From positions 2,790,001 through 2,854,000 of the forward strand of contig NZ_CP074572.1 in NCBI RefSeq assembly GCF_018394335.1: a stretch of DNA of 64,000 bases, given 5' to 3'. Below, piece by piece: positions 39,055-48,554 of this stretch; position 1 is the first letter of the stretch, and each line of letters opens with the position of its first letter. The position numbers and the translations under genes were made by a program. The notes beneath the pieces were generated by a model. It did not search any database, was not told the DNA's origin, and was given only the letters and a program-made list of their open reading frames with translations. The DNA is from Shewanella dokdonensis (GTDB lineage: Bacteria > Pseudomonadota > Gammaproteobacteria > Enterobacterales > Shewanellaceae).

Positions 39055-39671
39055 GTGCAACATTAACCCCGCGGGAACTGCTGTGGCAGCCGGTGTTTGC
39101 CAATAATCCGGTGGCGATGCAGGTATTAGGCGTTTGTTCGGCGCTGGCGGTAAGCAACTCGATGCAGACGGCCTTGGTGATGACCTTGGCGGTGACCTTC
39201 GTGGTGGTCTGCTCCAACCTGTTTATTTCACTTATCCGCCACCTTATTCCCAACAGCGTGCGCATTATTGCGCAGATGACCATCATCGCCTCGCTGGTGA
39301 TTGTAGTGGATATGGTGCTGCAAGATTTAGCCCCTGAGCTGTCAAAACAGCTGTCGGTGTTTGTCGGGCTGATCATTACCAACTGTATTGTGATGGGGCG
39401 CGCCGAAGCCTTCGCCATGAAGGAACCGCCGCACCTAGCGGTGCTGGATGCACTCGGCAACTCGGCCGGTTACGGTTTTATTTTGTTGTCGGTGGCCTTT
39501 GTCCGCGAACTCTTGAGTGCGGGCACATTGTTTGGCAAACAACTGCTGCAAACCGTGGCTGATGGTGGCTGGTACTTGCCAAACGAGATGTTTAAGTTGC
39601 CTCCGAGTGCATTTTTTCTGATCGGCGTGATCATCTGGTTGATCAACATCGCCCGCAATCGGCAGCGTTAA
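39051..39671 (+). CDS. nqrD: Na-translocating NADH:quinone reductase subunit D
   Basis: A 206-residue integral membrane protein with six hydrophobic stretches. Family marks: [41 protein letters not shown] and [20 protein letters not shown]. The conserved cysteines (GVCSAL and TNCIVMG) fit ligands of the intramembrane iron centre shared with NqrE. Coupled to nqrC by ATGA. Confidence 0.97.
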   Translation: MSATLTPRELLWQPVFANNPVAMQVLGVCSALAVSNSMQTALVMTLAVTFVVVCSNLFISLIRHLIPNSVRIIAQMTIIASLVIVVDMVLQDLAPELSKQLSVFVGLIITNCIVMGRAEAFAMKEPPHLAVLDALGNSAGYGFILLSVAFVRELLSAGTLFGKQLLQTVADGGWYLPNEMFKLPPSAFFLIGVIIWLINIARNRQR

Positions 39672-39680
39672 GGAGGCGTT

Positions 39681-40289
39681 ATGGAACACTATCTCAATCT
39701 GTTTATTCAGGCGACCTTCATCGACAACATGGCGCTGTCGTTTTTCCTCGGCATGTGTACCTTTCTGGCGGTATCGAAAAAGGTGTCGACCGCTTTTGGC
39801 CTTGGCATCGCAGTGATTGTGGTGATGGTGTTAGCGGTGCCGCTGAACCAACTGATCTACAGCTATGTACTAAAACCGGGCGCGTTAGCCTGGGCCGGAT
39901 TACCCAATCTGGACTTGAGCTATCTGCAACTGATCACCTTTATCGGCGTGATAGCGGCGTTGGTGCAGATCCTCGAAATGGTGCTGGATCGCTATGTGCC
40001 GGTACTGTATCAGACCTTGGGGATTTTTCTGCCACTGCTGACGGTGAACTGCGCTATTTTTGCCGGGGTGATTTTTATGGCTAACCGCGATTACGACTTT
40101 GGCGAATCCATTGTGTTTGGTGTTGGGGCCGGTAGTGGTTGGGCGCTGGCGATTGTACTGCTGGCAGGCATCCGCGAACGATTGAAATTCAATGCTATCC
40201 CTAAGAATCTGCAAGGCATTGGCATCACATTTATCACTACTGGCTTGATGGCATTAGGCTTTATGGCCTTTGCTGGCATCACGCTGTAA
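39681..40289 (+). CDS. nqrE: Na-translocating NADH:quinone reductase subunit E
   Basis: A 202-residue homologue of NqrD in inverted topology. Marks: [39 protein letters not shown] and [16 protein letters not shown]. Cysteines in GMCTFL and VNCAIF supply the shared iron centre. AAGGAGG precedes the ATG. Confidence 0.97.
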   Translation: MEHYLNLFIQATFIDNMALSFFLGMCTFLAVSKKVSTAFGLGIAVIVVMVLAVPLNQLIYSYVLKPGALAWAGLPNLDLSYLQLITFIGVIAALVQILEMVLDRYVPVLYQTLGIFLPLLTVNCAIFAGVIFMANRDYDFGESIVFGVGAGSGWALAIVLLAGIRERLKFNAIPKNLQGIGITFITTGLMALGFMAFAGITL

Positions 40290-40307
40290 CCGCAAAGGAG
40301 CATACAG

Positions 40308-41525
40308 ATGGAAATGTTAATTGGCATCGGCATGTTTACCTTGGTGGTGTGTTTGCTGGTGGCGTTGATCCTATTTGCCAAAAGCCGTTTGGTACAAAGC
40401 GGCGATGTGCAGTTGACCATTAATGATGATGCCAGCAAAAGCGTTACCGTGGCGGCGGGCGGTAAGCTGTTAGCGGCGCTGGCATCCAAGGAGATTTTTG
40501 TGCCGTCAGCCTGTGGTGGCGGTGGTACTTGCGGCCAGTGCCGGGTGATTATCAAGTCTGGTGGCGGCGATATTTTGCCAACAGAGATGGAGCATATCAG
40601 CAAAAAAGACGCCAAACTGGGCTGTCGCCTTGCTTGTCAGGTGGCCGTGAAAAACGATATGGAACTGGAGCTGGAAGAAGAGATCTTCGGTGTCCGTAAA
40701 TGGCAATGCCAGGTGCTGTCTAACCGTAATACAGCCACCTATATCAAAGAGTTGTTGCTGAAATTACCGGAAGGTGAAGAGGTGAACTTCAAAGCCGGTG
40801 GTTATATTCAGATTGAAGCGCCTGTCCACGAAATACATTACCGCGATTTTGATATTGATGAAAAATACCGTGATGAGTGGCTGAAGCATGGATTGTTTGA
40901 ACTGGTATCTAAGGTCGATGCTCCGGTGATGCGCGCCTACTCGATGGCGAATTACCCAGCAGAAAAAGGTCGCATCATGCTCAATGTTCGCATTGCGACA
41001 CCGCCTAAGCCTGAAATTCCTCCAGGGCAGATGTCGTCTTACATCTTTAATCTGAAGCCGGGGGATAGCGTGACTATCTCGGGGCCATTCGGTGAATTTT
41101 TCGTCAAAGACACTCAGGCGGAAATGGTCTTTATTGGCGGTGGTGCAGGCATGGCTCCCATGCGTTCGCATATCTTTGACCAACTGAAATCGCGGCAAAC
41201 TCAACGCAAGATGACCTTCTGGTACGGCGCGCGCTCGCTGCGCGAAGTGTTTTATCAGGAAGATTTTGATGAACTGGCGAGTACCCATCCTAACTTTGAA
41301 TGGCATATCGCCTTGTCGGAACCCTTGCCGGAAGATAACTGGCAGGGCTATACCGGCTTTATCCATAACGTGGTGTATGAACATTTCCTCAAACAGCACA
41401 AAGCGCCAGAAGATTGCGAATATTACATGTGTGGCCCGCCCATTATGAATAGCTCGGTGATCTCCATGCTGGAAGGTCTAGGGGTGGAGCGTGACAACAT
41501 CTTACTGGACGATTTTGGCGGCTAA
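40308..41525 (+). CDS. nqrF: Na-translocating NADH:quinone reductase subunit F
   Basis: NADH-oxidising subunit, 405 residues. An N-terminal membrane helix ([21 protein letters not shown]) is followed by a 2Fe-2S ferredoxin domain ([13 protein letters not shown] and GCRLACQ), the FAD-binding motif RAYSMANYP, and the NADH domain with [22 protein letters not shown] and [10 protein letters not shown]. Last gene of the operon. No apbE or nqrM gene, often found next to nqr, is seen in the window. Confidence 0.97.
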   Translation: MEMLIGIGMFTLVVCLLVALILFAKSRLVQSGDVQLTINDDASKSVTVAAGGKLLAALASKEIFVPSACGGGGTCGQCRVIIKSGGGDILPTEMEHISKKDAKLGCRLACQVAVKNDMELELEEEIFGVRKWQCQVLSNRNTATYIKELLLKLPEGEEVNFKAGGYIQIEAPVHEIHYRDFDIDEKYRDEWLKHGLFELVSKVDAPVMRAYSMANYPAEKGRIMLNVRIATPPKPEIPPGQMSSYIFNLKPGDSVTISGPFGEFFVKDTQAEMVFIGGGAGMAPMRSHIFDQLKSRQTQRKMTFWYGARSLREVFYQEDFDELASTHPNFEWHIALSEPLPEDNWQGYTGFIHNVVYEHFLKQHKAPEDCEYYMCGPPIMNSSVISMLEGLGVERDNILLDDFGG

Positions 41526-41535
41526 GCGCTGCCAT

Positions 41536-41573
41536 CCCAGTCGTTACGGCGGCGGTTAACCGTAACTACTGGG
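41536..41573 (+). terminator. large stem-loop after nqrF
   Basis: CCCAGT-C-GTTACGG and CCGTAAC-T-ACTGGG pair with one internal mismatch. A classical T-run is missing (CTTGTGTTTTA follows), so it may stabilise the mRNA end as much as terminate. Confidence 0.6.
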
Positions 41574-41660
41574 CTTGTGTTTTAAGTGATTTCCCGGAAA
41601 ATAGTGGCATGGGCAACGCCTTAGAAGGCTGATAGATGTTTCAGACAAAAGGAATTGTGG

Positions 41661-42287
41661 ATGAAACCGTTTAACGATCTTACTTATATCGCTATCGCCT
41701 TGTTACTCATAGTGGTATTAATCAAGGTGAAAAACGGCGATAGGGTTCCTTGGTTCCATCACAGCGAACCGCCCGCCATTGAATCGGCTAACACTCAGAA
41801 GATGAATGAGCCGCCACTCACACCTGTGACAGATGCGGCCGAGCGTGCTCGAGAGATCAATCCTTGGCGCTTCAACTTTGCCAAACTGGTTCATCGTGGG
41901 CAGCGAGTTGATAGCCGCCTGATGCAGCGGGTGCTGCTATCGTCAGGTTACAGCGAACTGGTCATGCATCTGGCTGATACACATAAATCCGTTACTGCTG
42001 GAGCTTTTGAAGCACAACTTCATGAGTTTGTGCAGCAACGGCCTCAGAGCCTTTATCTCAGCGATTATCAATTGGCATGCAATGACGATCTGTGTATGGG
42101 ATATTTTGAATCCCACAATAAAGAGCAATTACAGCAGTTTATGGATGATTTTGGCCGTGGCCCTGAGGTCTCTGCACCCGAACAGGGATTCTGGTTCCGC
42201 ATACCGGCTGACAATAGTGAACGTGGTCTGTTTGGTTACCGGATTGCATTTAATGCGAGTGGACAGCCAAGCCCAACTGCGCGTTAG
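41661..42287 (+). CDS. single-pass membrane protein of unknown function
   Basis: ATG at 41661 with AAAGGA upstream. The 208-residue product has one N-terminal membrane helix (DLTYIAIALLLIVVLIKV), a Pro/Thr-rich linker (SEPPAIESANTQKMNEPPLTP) and a periplasmic or cytoplasmic domain from about residue 70 (NPWRFNFAKLVHRGQRVDSR). Two cysteines lie close together (LACNDDLCMGYF). I do not recognise the family. It starts about 135 bases after nqrF behind a stem-loop, so co-transcription is doubtful. Confidence 0.75.
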   Translation: MKPFNDLTYIAIALLLIVVLIKVKNGDRVPWFHHSEPPAIESANTQKMNEPPLTPVTDAAERAREINPWRFNFAKLVHRGQRVDSRLMQRVLLSSGYSELVMHLADTHKSVTAGAFEAQLHEFVQQRPQSLYLSDYQLACNDDLCMGYFESHNKEQLQQFMDDFGRGPEVSAPEQGFWFRIPADNSERGLFGYRIAFNASGQPSPTAR

Positions 42288-42454
42288 TGTTTAATGCAGT
42301 GTTGTTCAGTCGCAACAATTTCCTTCTGGCCAACCGTGATGGCTCCCACCATTTGCAGTGATTGTCACAAAAGCATCAAGCCCCGGTAACAAGCGCGTCA
42401 AACCCAGTGACTAATCTGTGCCCGTTGAATTTCAGTCAGGTACAGGACCTAGCC

Positions 42455-43270
42455 ATGACCTCAGCCGCAACTTCAACCAACCGCTATTGCCGGGCTATCT
42501 GGCTGTCGGATCTTCATCTTGGTGAAAAACACTGCCGCGCCGATTATCTATTGACCTTCCTCAAACAGCATCAAAGTGACTTTTTGTTTTTAGTCGGAGA
42601 TGTTGTGGATATGCAGGCGCTTAACCGTCGTTGGTACTGGCCAGCAGCCCATCAACAGGTGTTTCAATTGCTGGTGGATAAGGCCCGCAGCGGTACACGA
42701 GTGATTTATGTACCAGGCAATCACGATGCCACGATGCGGCGATTTGATGGCGGCTTGGTAGACAAAATAGAAGTCCACCGTGAATACATTTACGACAGTC
42801 CCTCTCACGGTAAATTACTGCTGATCCACGGTGATGAATTTGATCGCCAACTGTGTGCCAGCCGTTTTGATGCTTGGTTAGGTGATAATGCTTACGACTT
42901 GGTGCTATTGCTGAATCGCGTGTGGAATGCTGGACGTCGATTATTTGGACTGCCTTACCAGTCGGTAGCGCGTACCTTAAAGTTGTGCTCTAGCAAAGCG
43001 GAGTCAGCCATGCAGCGTTTTCGTACTGCGGCACTGCAACGGGCCGCTCAGGCGCAGGTGGCCGGAGTGGTATGTGGTCATATTCATCATCCAGAACTGC
43101 AATACCTGCAAGGGCAACTGTATATCAATACTGGCGATTGGGTTGAGAATTGCACGGCGGTACTGGAACATCGTGATGGACGGTTGGAGCTGTGCCATTA
43201 CAGTGAAGTAGAAAAAGCCTTGTCACGCTTAGTGCCGCAGCAAACAGTGCCGCAGCAAACCGTCGCCTGA
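42455..43270 (+). CDS. metallophosphoesterase, LpxH-like (UDP-2,3-diacylglucosamine hydrolase family)
   Basis: ATG at 42455 follows AGGACC; an upstream TTG in frame is less likely. The 271-residue enzyme carries the dimetal set IWLSDLHLGEKH, FLVGDVVDMQ, YVPGNHDATM, LIHGDEFDR and VCGHIHHPE. It belongs with soluble LpxH-like phosphoesterases, often found outside the lipid A gene cluster; the actual substrate is uncertain. The C-terminus contains a tandem VPQQT-VPQQT caused by a 15-bp direct repeat (GTGCCGCAGCAAAC). Confidence 0.88.
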   Translation: MTSAATSTNRYCRAIWLSDLHLGEKHCRADYLLTFLKQHQSDFLFLVGDVVDMQALNRRWYWPAAHQQVFQLLVDKARSGTRVIYVPGNHDATMRRFDGGLVDKIEVHREYIYDSPSHGKLLLIHGDEFDRQLCASRFDAWLGDNAYDLVLLLNRVWNAGRRLFGLPYQSVARTLKLCSSKAESAMQRFRTAALQRAAQAQVAGVVCGHIHHPELQYLQGQLYINTGDWVENCTAVLEHRDGRLELCHYSEVEKALSRLVPQQTVPQQTVA

Positions 43271-43534
43271 GGCGGGTTGGCAACAGGGGCTATGCTGATG
43301 AGTGCCTGCCAACCGCTTTGATTTGGCGGCTTTGCGGATAATGCTGCTGATGGGAAAGATAGCAATATCCACAGCCTGGTTGTTTCCTAAAGCTATGAGC
43401 CGGAAAGCGATAAGCGTAAACGGCGGCAATCAGCATGGGTAGAGATGAGCACTGCCGTAAACTGCCGACAATGGCTGCCCAAACCCTAGCAAACGCATCA
43501 ATTTAGGGTAAACAATCAAACCCATCTAAACATC

Positions 43535-44167
43535 CTAAGCACCGGGCTGTTCCGTGGGGTGGCATGCGTGTGGCAGCAAAATTCGTGCTAAGGCTGCCTG
43601 GCTAAGCTCAAGTAACATCGCTTCTGGGATGCCGGCCCGCGCACGTAAAGACAGCGTATGCTGCAATCCGACCAACAATTGCGCTGTAACTGGATCGGTT
43701 TTATCACCGCCACCCTCTTGTGCAAGCCGAGCCAAAAACATGGATTCGAGTTTATTCTGGTTTTCCAGAAAAACATCTTTAAATGCTGGTTCGTTTCGGA
43801 CAATACAAGGTAAGGATGTACTGAAAAAACATCCCTGACCCTCATCTTGACAGTAAATCTCGAGCAACTTGGCGAAGTAGTTTCGCAATGAGGTCTGCAA
43901 CCCATTACCGTCAAAGAGACTTTGCTCTAGCTGTGCGCCCATGCGCTGTTCATAGAATGCCAAAGTCTGTTGATACAATTCTGATTTACTACCAAAAGTA
44001 TTGTTCAGACTGGAGCGCTTAATCCCCATGACATTGGCGAGTTCATCCAGCGATGTACCGCTATAACCCTGTTCTTGAAAAAGGCGCGTAGCCGCTTGCA
44101 AAGCTTGTTCTTTATCGAACGCTCTTGGCCTACCTCGGGTGGATTTTGTTTTTGTACGATCTTGCAT
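43535..44167 (-). CDS. TetR-family transcriptional regulator
   Basis: Start at MQDRTKTKSTRGRPRAF (ATG 44167). Residues 17-60 form the TetR HTH (ALQAATRLFQEQGYSGTSLDELANVMGIKRSSLNNTFGSKSELYQQTL). The C-terminal domain has CFFSTSLPCIVRNEPAFKDVF, as in AcrR/YxaF-like regulators. About 210 residues. Divergent from the HD-domain gene at 44229, with a perfect 14-bp-arm palindrome between them, which is its likely operator. Confidence 0.92.
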   Translation of the reverse strand: MQDRTKTKSTRGRPRAFDKEQALQAATRLFQEQGYSGTSLDELANVMGIKRSSLNNTFGSKSELYQQTLAFYEQRMGAQLEQSLFDGNGLQTSLRNYFAKLLEIYCQDEGQGCFFSTSLPCIVRNEPAFKDVFLENQNKLESMFLARLAQEGGGDKTDPVTAQLLVGLQHTLSLRARAGIPEAMLLELSQAALARILLPHACHPTEQPGA

Positions 44168-44180
44168 AAAATTACGCTGT

Positions 44181-44214
44181 AGTATATTTTGTACTGGCAT
44201 GTACAAAATATACT
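44181..44214. promoter_or_regulatory. palindromic operator in the TetR/HD-protein divergent promoter
   Basis: Arms AGTATATTTTGTAC (44181-44194) and GTACAAAATATACT (44201-44214) are exact complements around a TGGCAT spacer. The site fills more than half of the 61-bp gap between the two start codons. Size and symmetry suit a TetR dimer or pair of dimers repressing both genes. Confidence 0.8.
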
Positions 44215-44228
44215 TTAGTAGGAAACTC

Positions 44229-44942
44229 ATGTCATTAACAAATACGAAATCACCACCATCCAAGCTGTGTTTATTGCATCATATGGTCAAAGGGGAAATC
44301 TATGATGGTTTAGCAAGGGTTAAGCGTCGGCTGGATGGAAAAACGTTACAGTACGTCGCAAAGAAGAATTATGCGGTTCCAGATACGCCTGCATGTATGA
44401 AGGCCATCGAGTTAGTACGGGACTGTAGTCCAGAGTTCCTTCTGAACCATGGTTTTCGCAGCTACGCCTTTGGTGTCGCCATGTCACATAAGGTGAAGAA
44501 AAACTATGACAAGGAAGTCTTATTCCTCGGTTCGATAATGCATGACCTTGGATTGACCAAAGAACATGATCATGGCGGCACGTTTGAATGTGACGGTGCC
44601 AAAAGCGCCTATAACTTTGCCATCAGTCAAGGTATCGAGATCCCCAAAGCCGAACTCATTCACGAGATGGTCGCCTTACATGACTCTATCGGCGTTGCTC
44701 AAGCTCACGAACCCGAAGTGGCGCTAATCCACTATGGCGCGGGGCTAGATGTGGCGGCTTTGTGGCACAAAGATATACATCCAAAGACACTCACTGAAAT
44801 TGTCACAACTTACCCGCGACTAGATTTCGCTGAAGCGTTTATTTTATTGTTAAAAGATCAACTGAAGCGTAAGCCAGAGAGTTATATGAAAACGCTTATT
44901 GAGTTAGGGTTTTACGAGAAAATGCTGGCAGTTAATTTCTAA
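44229..44942 (+). CDS. HD-domain hydrolase (cyanamide-hydratase-like)
   Basis: ATG at 44229 with TAGGAAA upstream. The 237-residue product has an HD domain with HGFRSYAFGVAMS (first His), SIMHDLGLTKEHD (HD pair), and later metal-ligand candidates ELIHEMVALHDS. The pattern recalls cyanamide hydratase / HD phosphohydrolase proteins; the substrate is unknown. Regulated in all likelihood by the divergent TetR protein. The LysE-type exporter gene follows 200 bases downstream. Confidence 0.85.
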   Translation: MSLTNTKSPPSKLCLLHHMVKGEIYDGLARVKRRLDGKTLQYVAKKNYAVPDTPACMKAIELVRDCSPEFLLNHGFRSYAFGVAMSHKVKKNYDKEVLFLGSIMHDLGLTKEHDHGGTFECDGAKSAYNFAISQGIEIPKAELIHEMVALHDSIGVAQAHEPEVALIHYGAGLDVAALWHKDIHPKTLTEIVTTYPRLDFAEAFILLLKDQLKRKPESYMKTLIELGFYEKMLAVNF

Positions 44943-45144
44943 CTATCTTTACGGGAAGCGGTTATAACCAGTCGCTCCAAGCCTGACACCTCTAGTGAGT
45001 GTGTTGATGGTATGCGCATACAAACAAGCGGTAGCAGCCGTTATTATCGGTTTCTGTGACATCAAAAGCAGTGCTTATTTAGTTGCTACAGTGTACGGTG
45101 TTATTCTTTCTTAAACTATCTATGTGTTATTGAAAGAGGAAATT

Positions 45145-45801
45145 ATGGAGATCGGTTTAGTCAGCATTTTTGCAGCGGTTGCTATCGCTCATTTTTTAGC
45201 CTTACTCAGCCCCGGGCCGGATTTTATACTCGTTGTAAAAAGTGCACTTAAAGGTAATCGTAAAAATGCAATCGGTGTTGCATTGGGCATTGCAACCGCA
45301 AATGCGGTTTACATCGGTTTATGCTTGATTGGTGTTGGCGCTATTCTGGCATCGTCAGTTTCGTTAATGATTGCGCTTAAAGTGATTGGCGGTTTATTCC
45401 TCATCTACCTAGCCTTTCACGCGGTAAAAGCACCTAAAAATGCCTACCAAAACTTAATCGTAGACTCAGAAAATGTGCCTATACTTTCATCGTTCTCTTT
45501 TCTAAAAGAGTTTGTGACAGGATTTTTATCTGGCATTTTAAACCCCAAAAATCTGCTGTTTTATCTTAGCTTATTCACAGTTGCGCTGACGCCAGAAATC
45601 AATTTTCAATTTAAACTGATACTGGGTGTATGGATGACATTAGTAGTCTTTTTATGGGACGTTACTATTATTTATTTGTTATCTAGAGATAGTGTGCGTA
45701 AAAAATTCACCAAAGTTGCTTTTTACATCGATAAAATAACTGGGGTGATTTTAGGTGCTATTGGTTTTAGCGTTGTGAAATCTGCATTGGCCAGGCAATA
45801 A
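45145..45801 (+). CDS. LysE/RhtB-family amino-acid exporter
   Basis: Start ATG 45145 after GAGGAAATT. A 218-residue membrane protein with about six helices. Family signature: FLALLSPGPDFILVVKSALKGNRKNAIGVALGIATANAVYIGL, GGLFLIYLAFHAVKA and GFLSGILNPKNLLFYLSLF. Probably exports an amino acid or related small metabolite. More AT-rich than the core genes. Confidence 0.92.
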   Translation: MEIGLVSIFAAVAIAHFLALLSPGPDFILVVKSALKGNRKNAIGVALGIATANAVYIGLCLIGVGAILASSVSLMIALKVIGGLFLIYLAFHAVKAPKNAYQNLIVDSENVPILSSFSFLKEFVTGFLSGILNPKNLLFYLSLFTVALTPEINFQFKLILGVWMTLVVFLWDVTIIYLLSRDSVRKKFTKVAFYIDKITGVILGAIGFSVVKSALARQ

Positions 45802-46024
45802 CCGATAACAAGCGGTAGTATGTAAAATAGCAACTATATATTTAATATAATGTTGATATTTTATGAAAATTTACAATGTGACGGTGAGTTCTACATGAGT
45901 TAGCTCTATTGCGAGTGGAAACCTCGCTAGATTTCAGTGAAACATTTCTGTATTGGTGAGTAACTGAGCCCATTACCCAATACAGATTTTTTACCTACTG
46001 ATAGATGTTAATTGGAAGGAATAA

Positions 46025-46633
46025 ATGTTTAAAATAGATCATCTTATGATTGAAGTTGATGACCCCTTAGAAACTGCTAATAATGTCGTAGCTCGGCTAG
46101 CTTTACCCTTGGCTTGGCCTTTGGTTGAAAAAGATGAATACACTAGTATAGGTGTTAATTTTGGCGATATTAATATAGAATTCATAAAGTTTAAACTTAG
46201 ATTTGGCATTAAAAATACAAAATTTAAGGGGTTTAGTGGTATTGCCTATAAAACCATGGACTCTTTAGAAGAGATCATAAAAAGGTTGAATGTGGCGAAA
46301 ATAAATCACCGTGTTGGTGAAGCATGTGAGGCTCACACAACTTTGCCAATAGCAGAAAATGATGTATTTCCTACAATTTTCATTGTTAAATATCATTTTG
46401 ATACTAGCGGTTGGGTTGAACGTCTTAAAAATGAATTCGCTGAGTATGCTGGTGGTAATTACCACATCGGGAATTTTAAAAGTATGGTAATTGCAACTGA
46501 GGTTTCAGAAAGTTTAAAGAAAGAATTTAACATTAATAGTGGCGCTAAAAATAAAGTATTCTTTTCGTCAGCGAATGGTGAAAATATAGTGATTTCTGAT
46601 TTAATAGAAAATTTAGAAATAGTTATCTCATAA
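46025..46633 (+). CDS. glyoxalase/VOC-like protein
   Basis: A 202-residue protein starting FKIDHLMIEVDDPLETANNVVARL, the opening strand and helix of a VOC domain with the metal-type histidine, and GVNFGDINIEFIKFK. The second half looks like another, weaker repeat. AT-rich, between intergenic gaps of about 220 and 470 bases. The substrate is unknown. Confidence 0.75.
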   Translation: MFKIDHLMIEVDDPLETANNVVARLALPLAWPLVEKDEYTSIGVNFGDINIEFIKFKLRFGIKNTKFKGFSGIAYKTMDSLEEIIKRLNVAKINHRVGEACEAHTTLPIAENDVFPTIFIVKYHFDTSGWVERLKNEFAEYAGGNYHIGNFKSMVIATEVSESLKKEFNINSGAKNKVFFSSANGENIVISDLIENLEIVIS

Positions 46634-46717
46634 TATTTCATGCTGTTAAAAGTCGCAAATGATATTTAATGAGTAGATTTGAAAAAATTGGAATCTTCCT
46701 TACTTATTTGAGTTTTA

Positions 46718-46929
46718 TGGCAGAAAGTCAAATATGCTATTAAAGGGAAGGGCGACCCCTTGGTTTTAGTACATGGTACTCTTTGGGATAGCATGTGAGC
46801 AGGCTTATATGTTCAAAGTAAAATCACAGAGGCTAAACTGATACTAAGATTCCTAATACCGATCATCTCGTGATTGAAGAGGAACCGGCAGCTCAGGTGA
46901 AAGAGATTCTGTCTTTTATTGAAGTTTAA
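46718..46929 (+). pseudogene. remnant of an alpha/beta-hydrolase gene
   Basis: The first piece reads VKYAIKGKGDPLVLVHGTLWDSM then stops: this is the typical N-terminal strand and HG oxyanion loop of an alpha/beta hydrolase. The second piece, in frame to TAA at 46929, reads IPNTDHLVIEEEPAAQVKEILSFIEV: the end of such a protein with the catalytic histidine region. The whole middle (about 180 residues, including the nucleophile elbow) is missing, and no start codon is evident. Confidence 0.65.
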
Positions 46930-47101
46930 GCATAATTGAACTGCTCACTTTTAATGCTTTTCCAAAAACAGTTATAGCTACACAGTAAGGTATATTCTTA
47001 CAAGAATAAATTGCGAATCTTGAGTATTATGACACAGTAACTTAAAGAAGACTGAATTAAAGTATAATAGTGAGTATATGAAAAATAAGTGATGTATTTG
47101 T

Positions 47102-47659
47102 ATGAATAATGAACATTTCAATGGAAAGTATGAAGTAGAGTTGAAGTTTAGATTAAAATCAAAAGCAAGATTCATGGAATACCTTCAACGCATAACTTAT
47201 GAGATTATGCTTGAAGAAAATACAGAGTCAGATTGGTATTTTGATACAGAGAATAATGCGTTATCAGCTCAAAATAAAAGTTTATGCATTCGCACAATGG
47301 AACCCTCTGGGATTAAGTTGTGGATAGTAAAGGGGCCAGAGCATGATAGATGTGAAGCAACAAATATCACTGATGCAGCAAAGGCTGAAAGCATGTTGGA
47401 AACGCTTGGCTATCATAAAGTTCTCCAAGTAAAAAAGATTCGGAGTATTTACTTTATAGATAAATACCATCTCACTGTTGATACGTTAGTCGGAATTGGT
47501 CATTTTGCTGAGTTTGCAATAATGACAGATGATAAAAGCAAGTTATCCCTATATAGAAAAGAGTTGGAAGAGTTATCAGCTAAATTTGGCTTATCAACAT
47601 CTGACGTAGAAGATTGTTCCTATAAGAAAATATGTGAAAGGCATTATATCAATGGGTAG
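47102..47659 (+). CDS. CYTH-domain protein, class IV adenylyl cyclase (CyaB-like)
   Basis: A 185-residue triphosphate-tunnel protein. Signature YEVELKFRL at the N-terminus (the EXEXK-type motif), DWYFDTENNAL, SLCIRTM, IKLWIVKGPEHDRCEATN and KIRSIYFIDKYHLTVDTLVGIGHFAEFA. The length and motifs fit CyaB class IV adenylyl cyclases, though thiamine triphosphatase activity is also found in the superfamily. AT-rich relative to the core. Confidence 0.85.
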   Translation: MNNEHFNGKYEVELKFRLKSKARFMEYLQRITYEIMLEENTESDWYFDTENNALSAQNKSLCIRTMEPSGIKLWIVKGPEHDRCEATNITDAAKAESMLETLGYHKVLQVKKIRSIYFIDKYHLTVDTLVGIGHFAEFAIMTDDKSKLSLYRKELEELSAKFGLSTSDVEDCSYKKICERHYING

Positions 47660-47692
47660 CGCTTAGTGAGTGATTTTTATATGTAAAAGAGT

Positions 47693-47722
47693 AGAGAATG
47701 CTTAATTAAGCATTCTCTTTTA
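47693..47722 (+). terminator. terminator between the CYTH gene and the convergent small gene
   Basis: AGAGAATGCTTAA is followed immediately by its complement TTAAGCATTCTCT, then TTTTAAA. The perfect palindrome serves both convergent genes. Confidence 0.8.
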
Positions 47723-47745
47723 AAGACCAGGTTAACTAATATCGA

Positions 47746-48096
47746 TCACCAATTACATGTGTCTGTTCTGGTAGTGTCTTTAGTTAATGAGGAAGAGGTA
47801 AACCAGTCTTTAGTAAAACTATCGGCAGGTAATAATTTGTCCCCATTATCTGTCACAATGAAATGAAATTTCCCGTTGGATGATAATTCTACAATCTGCT
47901 GACCATCTTTAGTTTCAATAGTATATTGGCGGTGGGCCATGCCCGCATATGCTTTACCTGCATCACAAAAGATAACTTCATCCATGCCACTATTTTTATC
48001 ATTATTGATGTAAACACCTTGTAACCAATCCGATGCAACTGCCGAGTATGAACATAACAAACTAACTACAAGTAAAACTTTATTGCTTATTTTCAT
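47746..48096 (-). CDS. small secreted protein of unknown function
   Basis: A 116-residue protein with a signal peptide (MKISNKVLLVVSLLCSYSAVAS) and a mature part of about 94 residues rich in beta-type sequence (WLQGVYINNDKNSGMDEVIFCDAG, GQQIVELSSNGKFHFIVTDNG). Two cysteines (FCDAG and DTCNW) could form a disulphide. AGGGATAT lies upstream of the ATG. No family recognised. Confidence 0.72.
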   Translation of the reverse strand: MKISNKVLLVVSLLCSYSAVASDWLQGVYINNDKNSGMDEVIFCDAGKAYAGMAHRQYTIETKDGQQIVELSSNGKFHFIVTDNGDKLLPADSFTKDWFTSSSLTKDTTRTDTCNW

Positions 48097-48548
48097 GGAT
48101 GTATATCCCTTTAATATCTGTGAATTTAAGTCTTGCGAATTATATAATAATTTAAATATACCGTCTATGTGCTTTCAGGTGATTATTTTATATAAAGTGA
48201 GATAGCAGATCTATTGGATAGTGATCTATTTAATACACTGTTGTAGCTGATTATTTAATGGCATCTTATTGGTAGCACAGTGATAGCTAAAGTAGATGAA
48301 TATCGGATAATCACTGAGGTGATAACTTGTCAAATACATCTGAGACAGAAATGATGGGATGCTAAAATTCACGGCAGTCTTCGTTGAAATTTTCACCGAG
48401 CATATGATTACTGGATGTAACAGGGTAACTATGATGGCTCATCCATAGTATGGTTCACAGTGATTATCGTTGTTGAAAGGTGTACTGCTGGGAAATGCTG
48501 TACAATAACTGCTGTAACTAATAGCCCCTTACTCAGTATTCAGCAGGT
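48097..48548. other. intergenic region upstream of dbpA
   Basis: A 452-bp AT-rich stretch. I see no convincing gene, RNA or repeat. It should carry the promoters of dbpA and of the divergent small gene. Confidence 0.5.
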
Positions 48549-48554
48549 TTGATT

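Noticed and set aside
43220..43265. 15-bp tandem repeat at the end of the metallophosphoesterase gene as a phase-variation tract
   Set aside because: Only two units, in multiples of three, at the extreme C-terminus; copy changes would not alter the frame.
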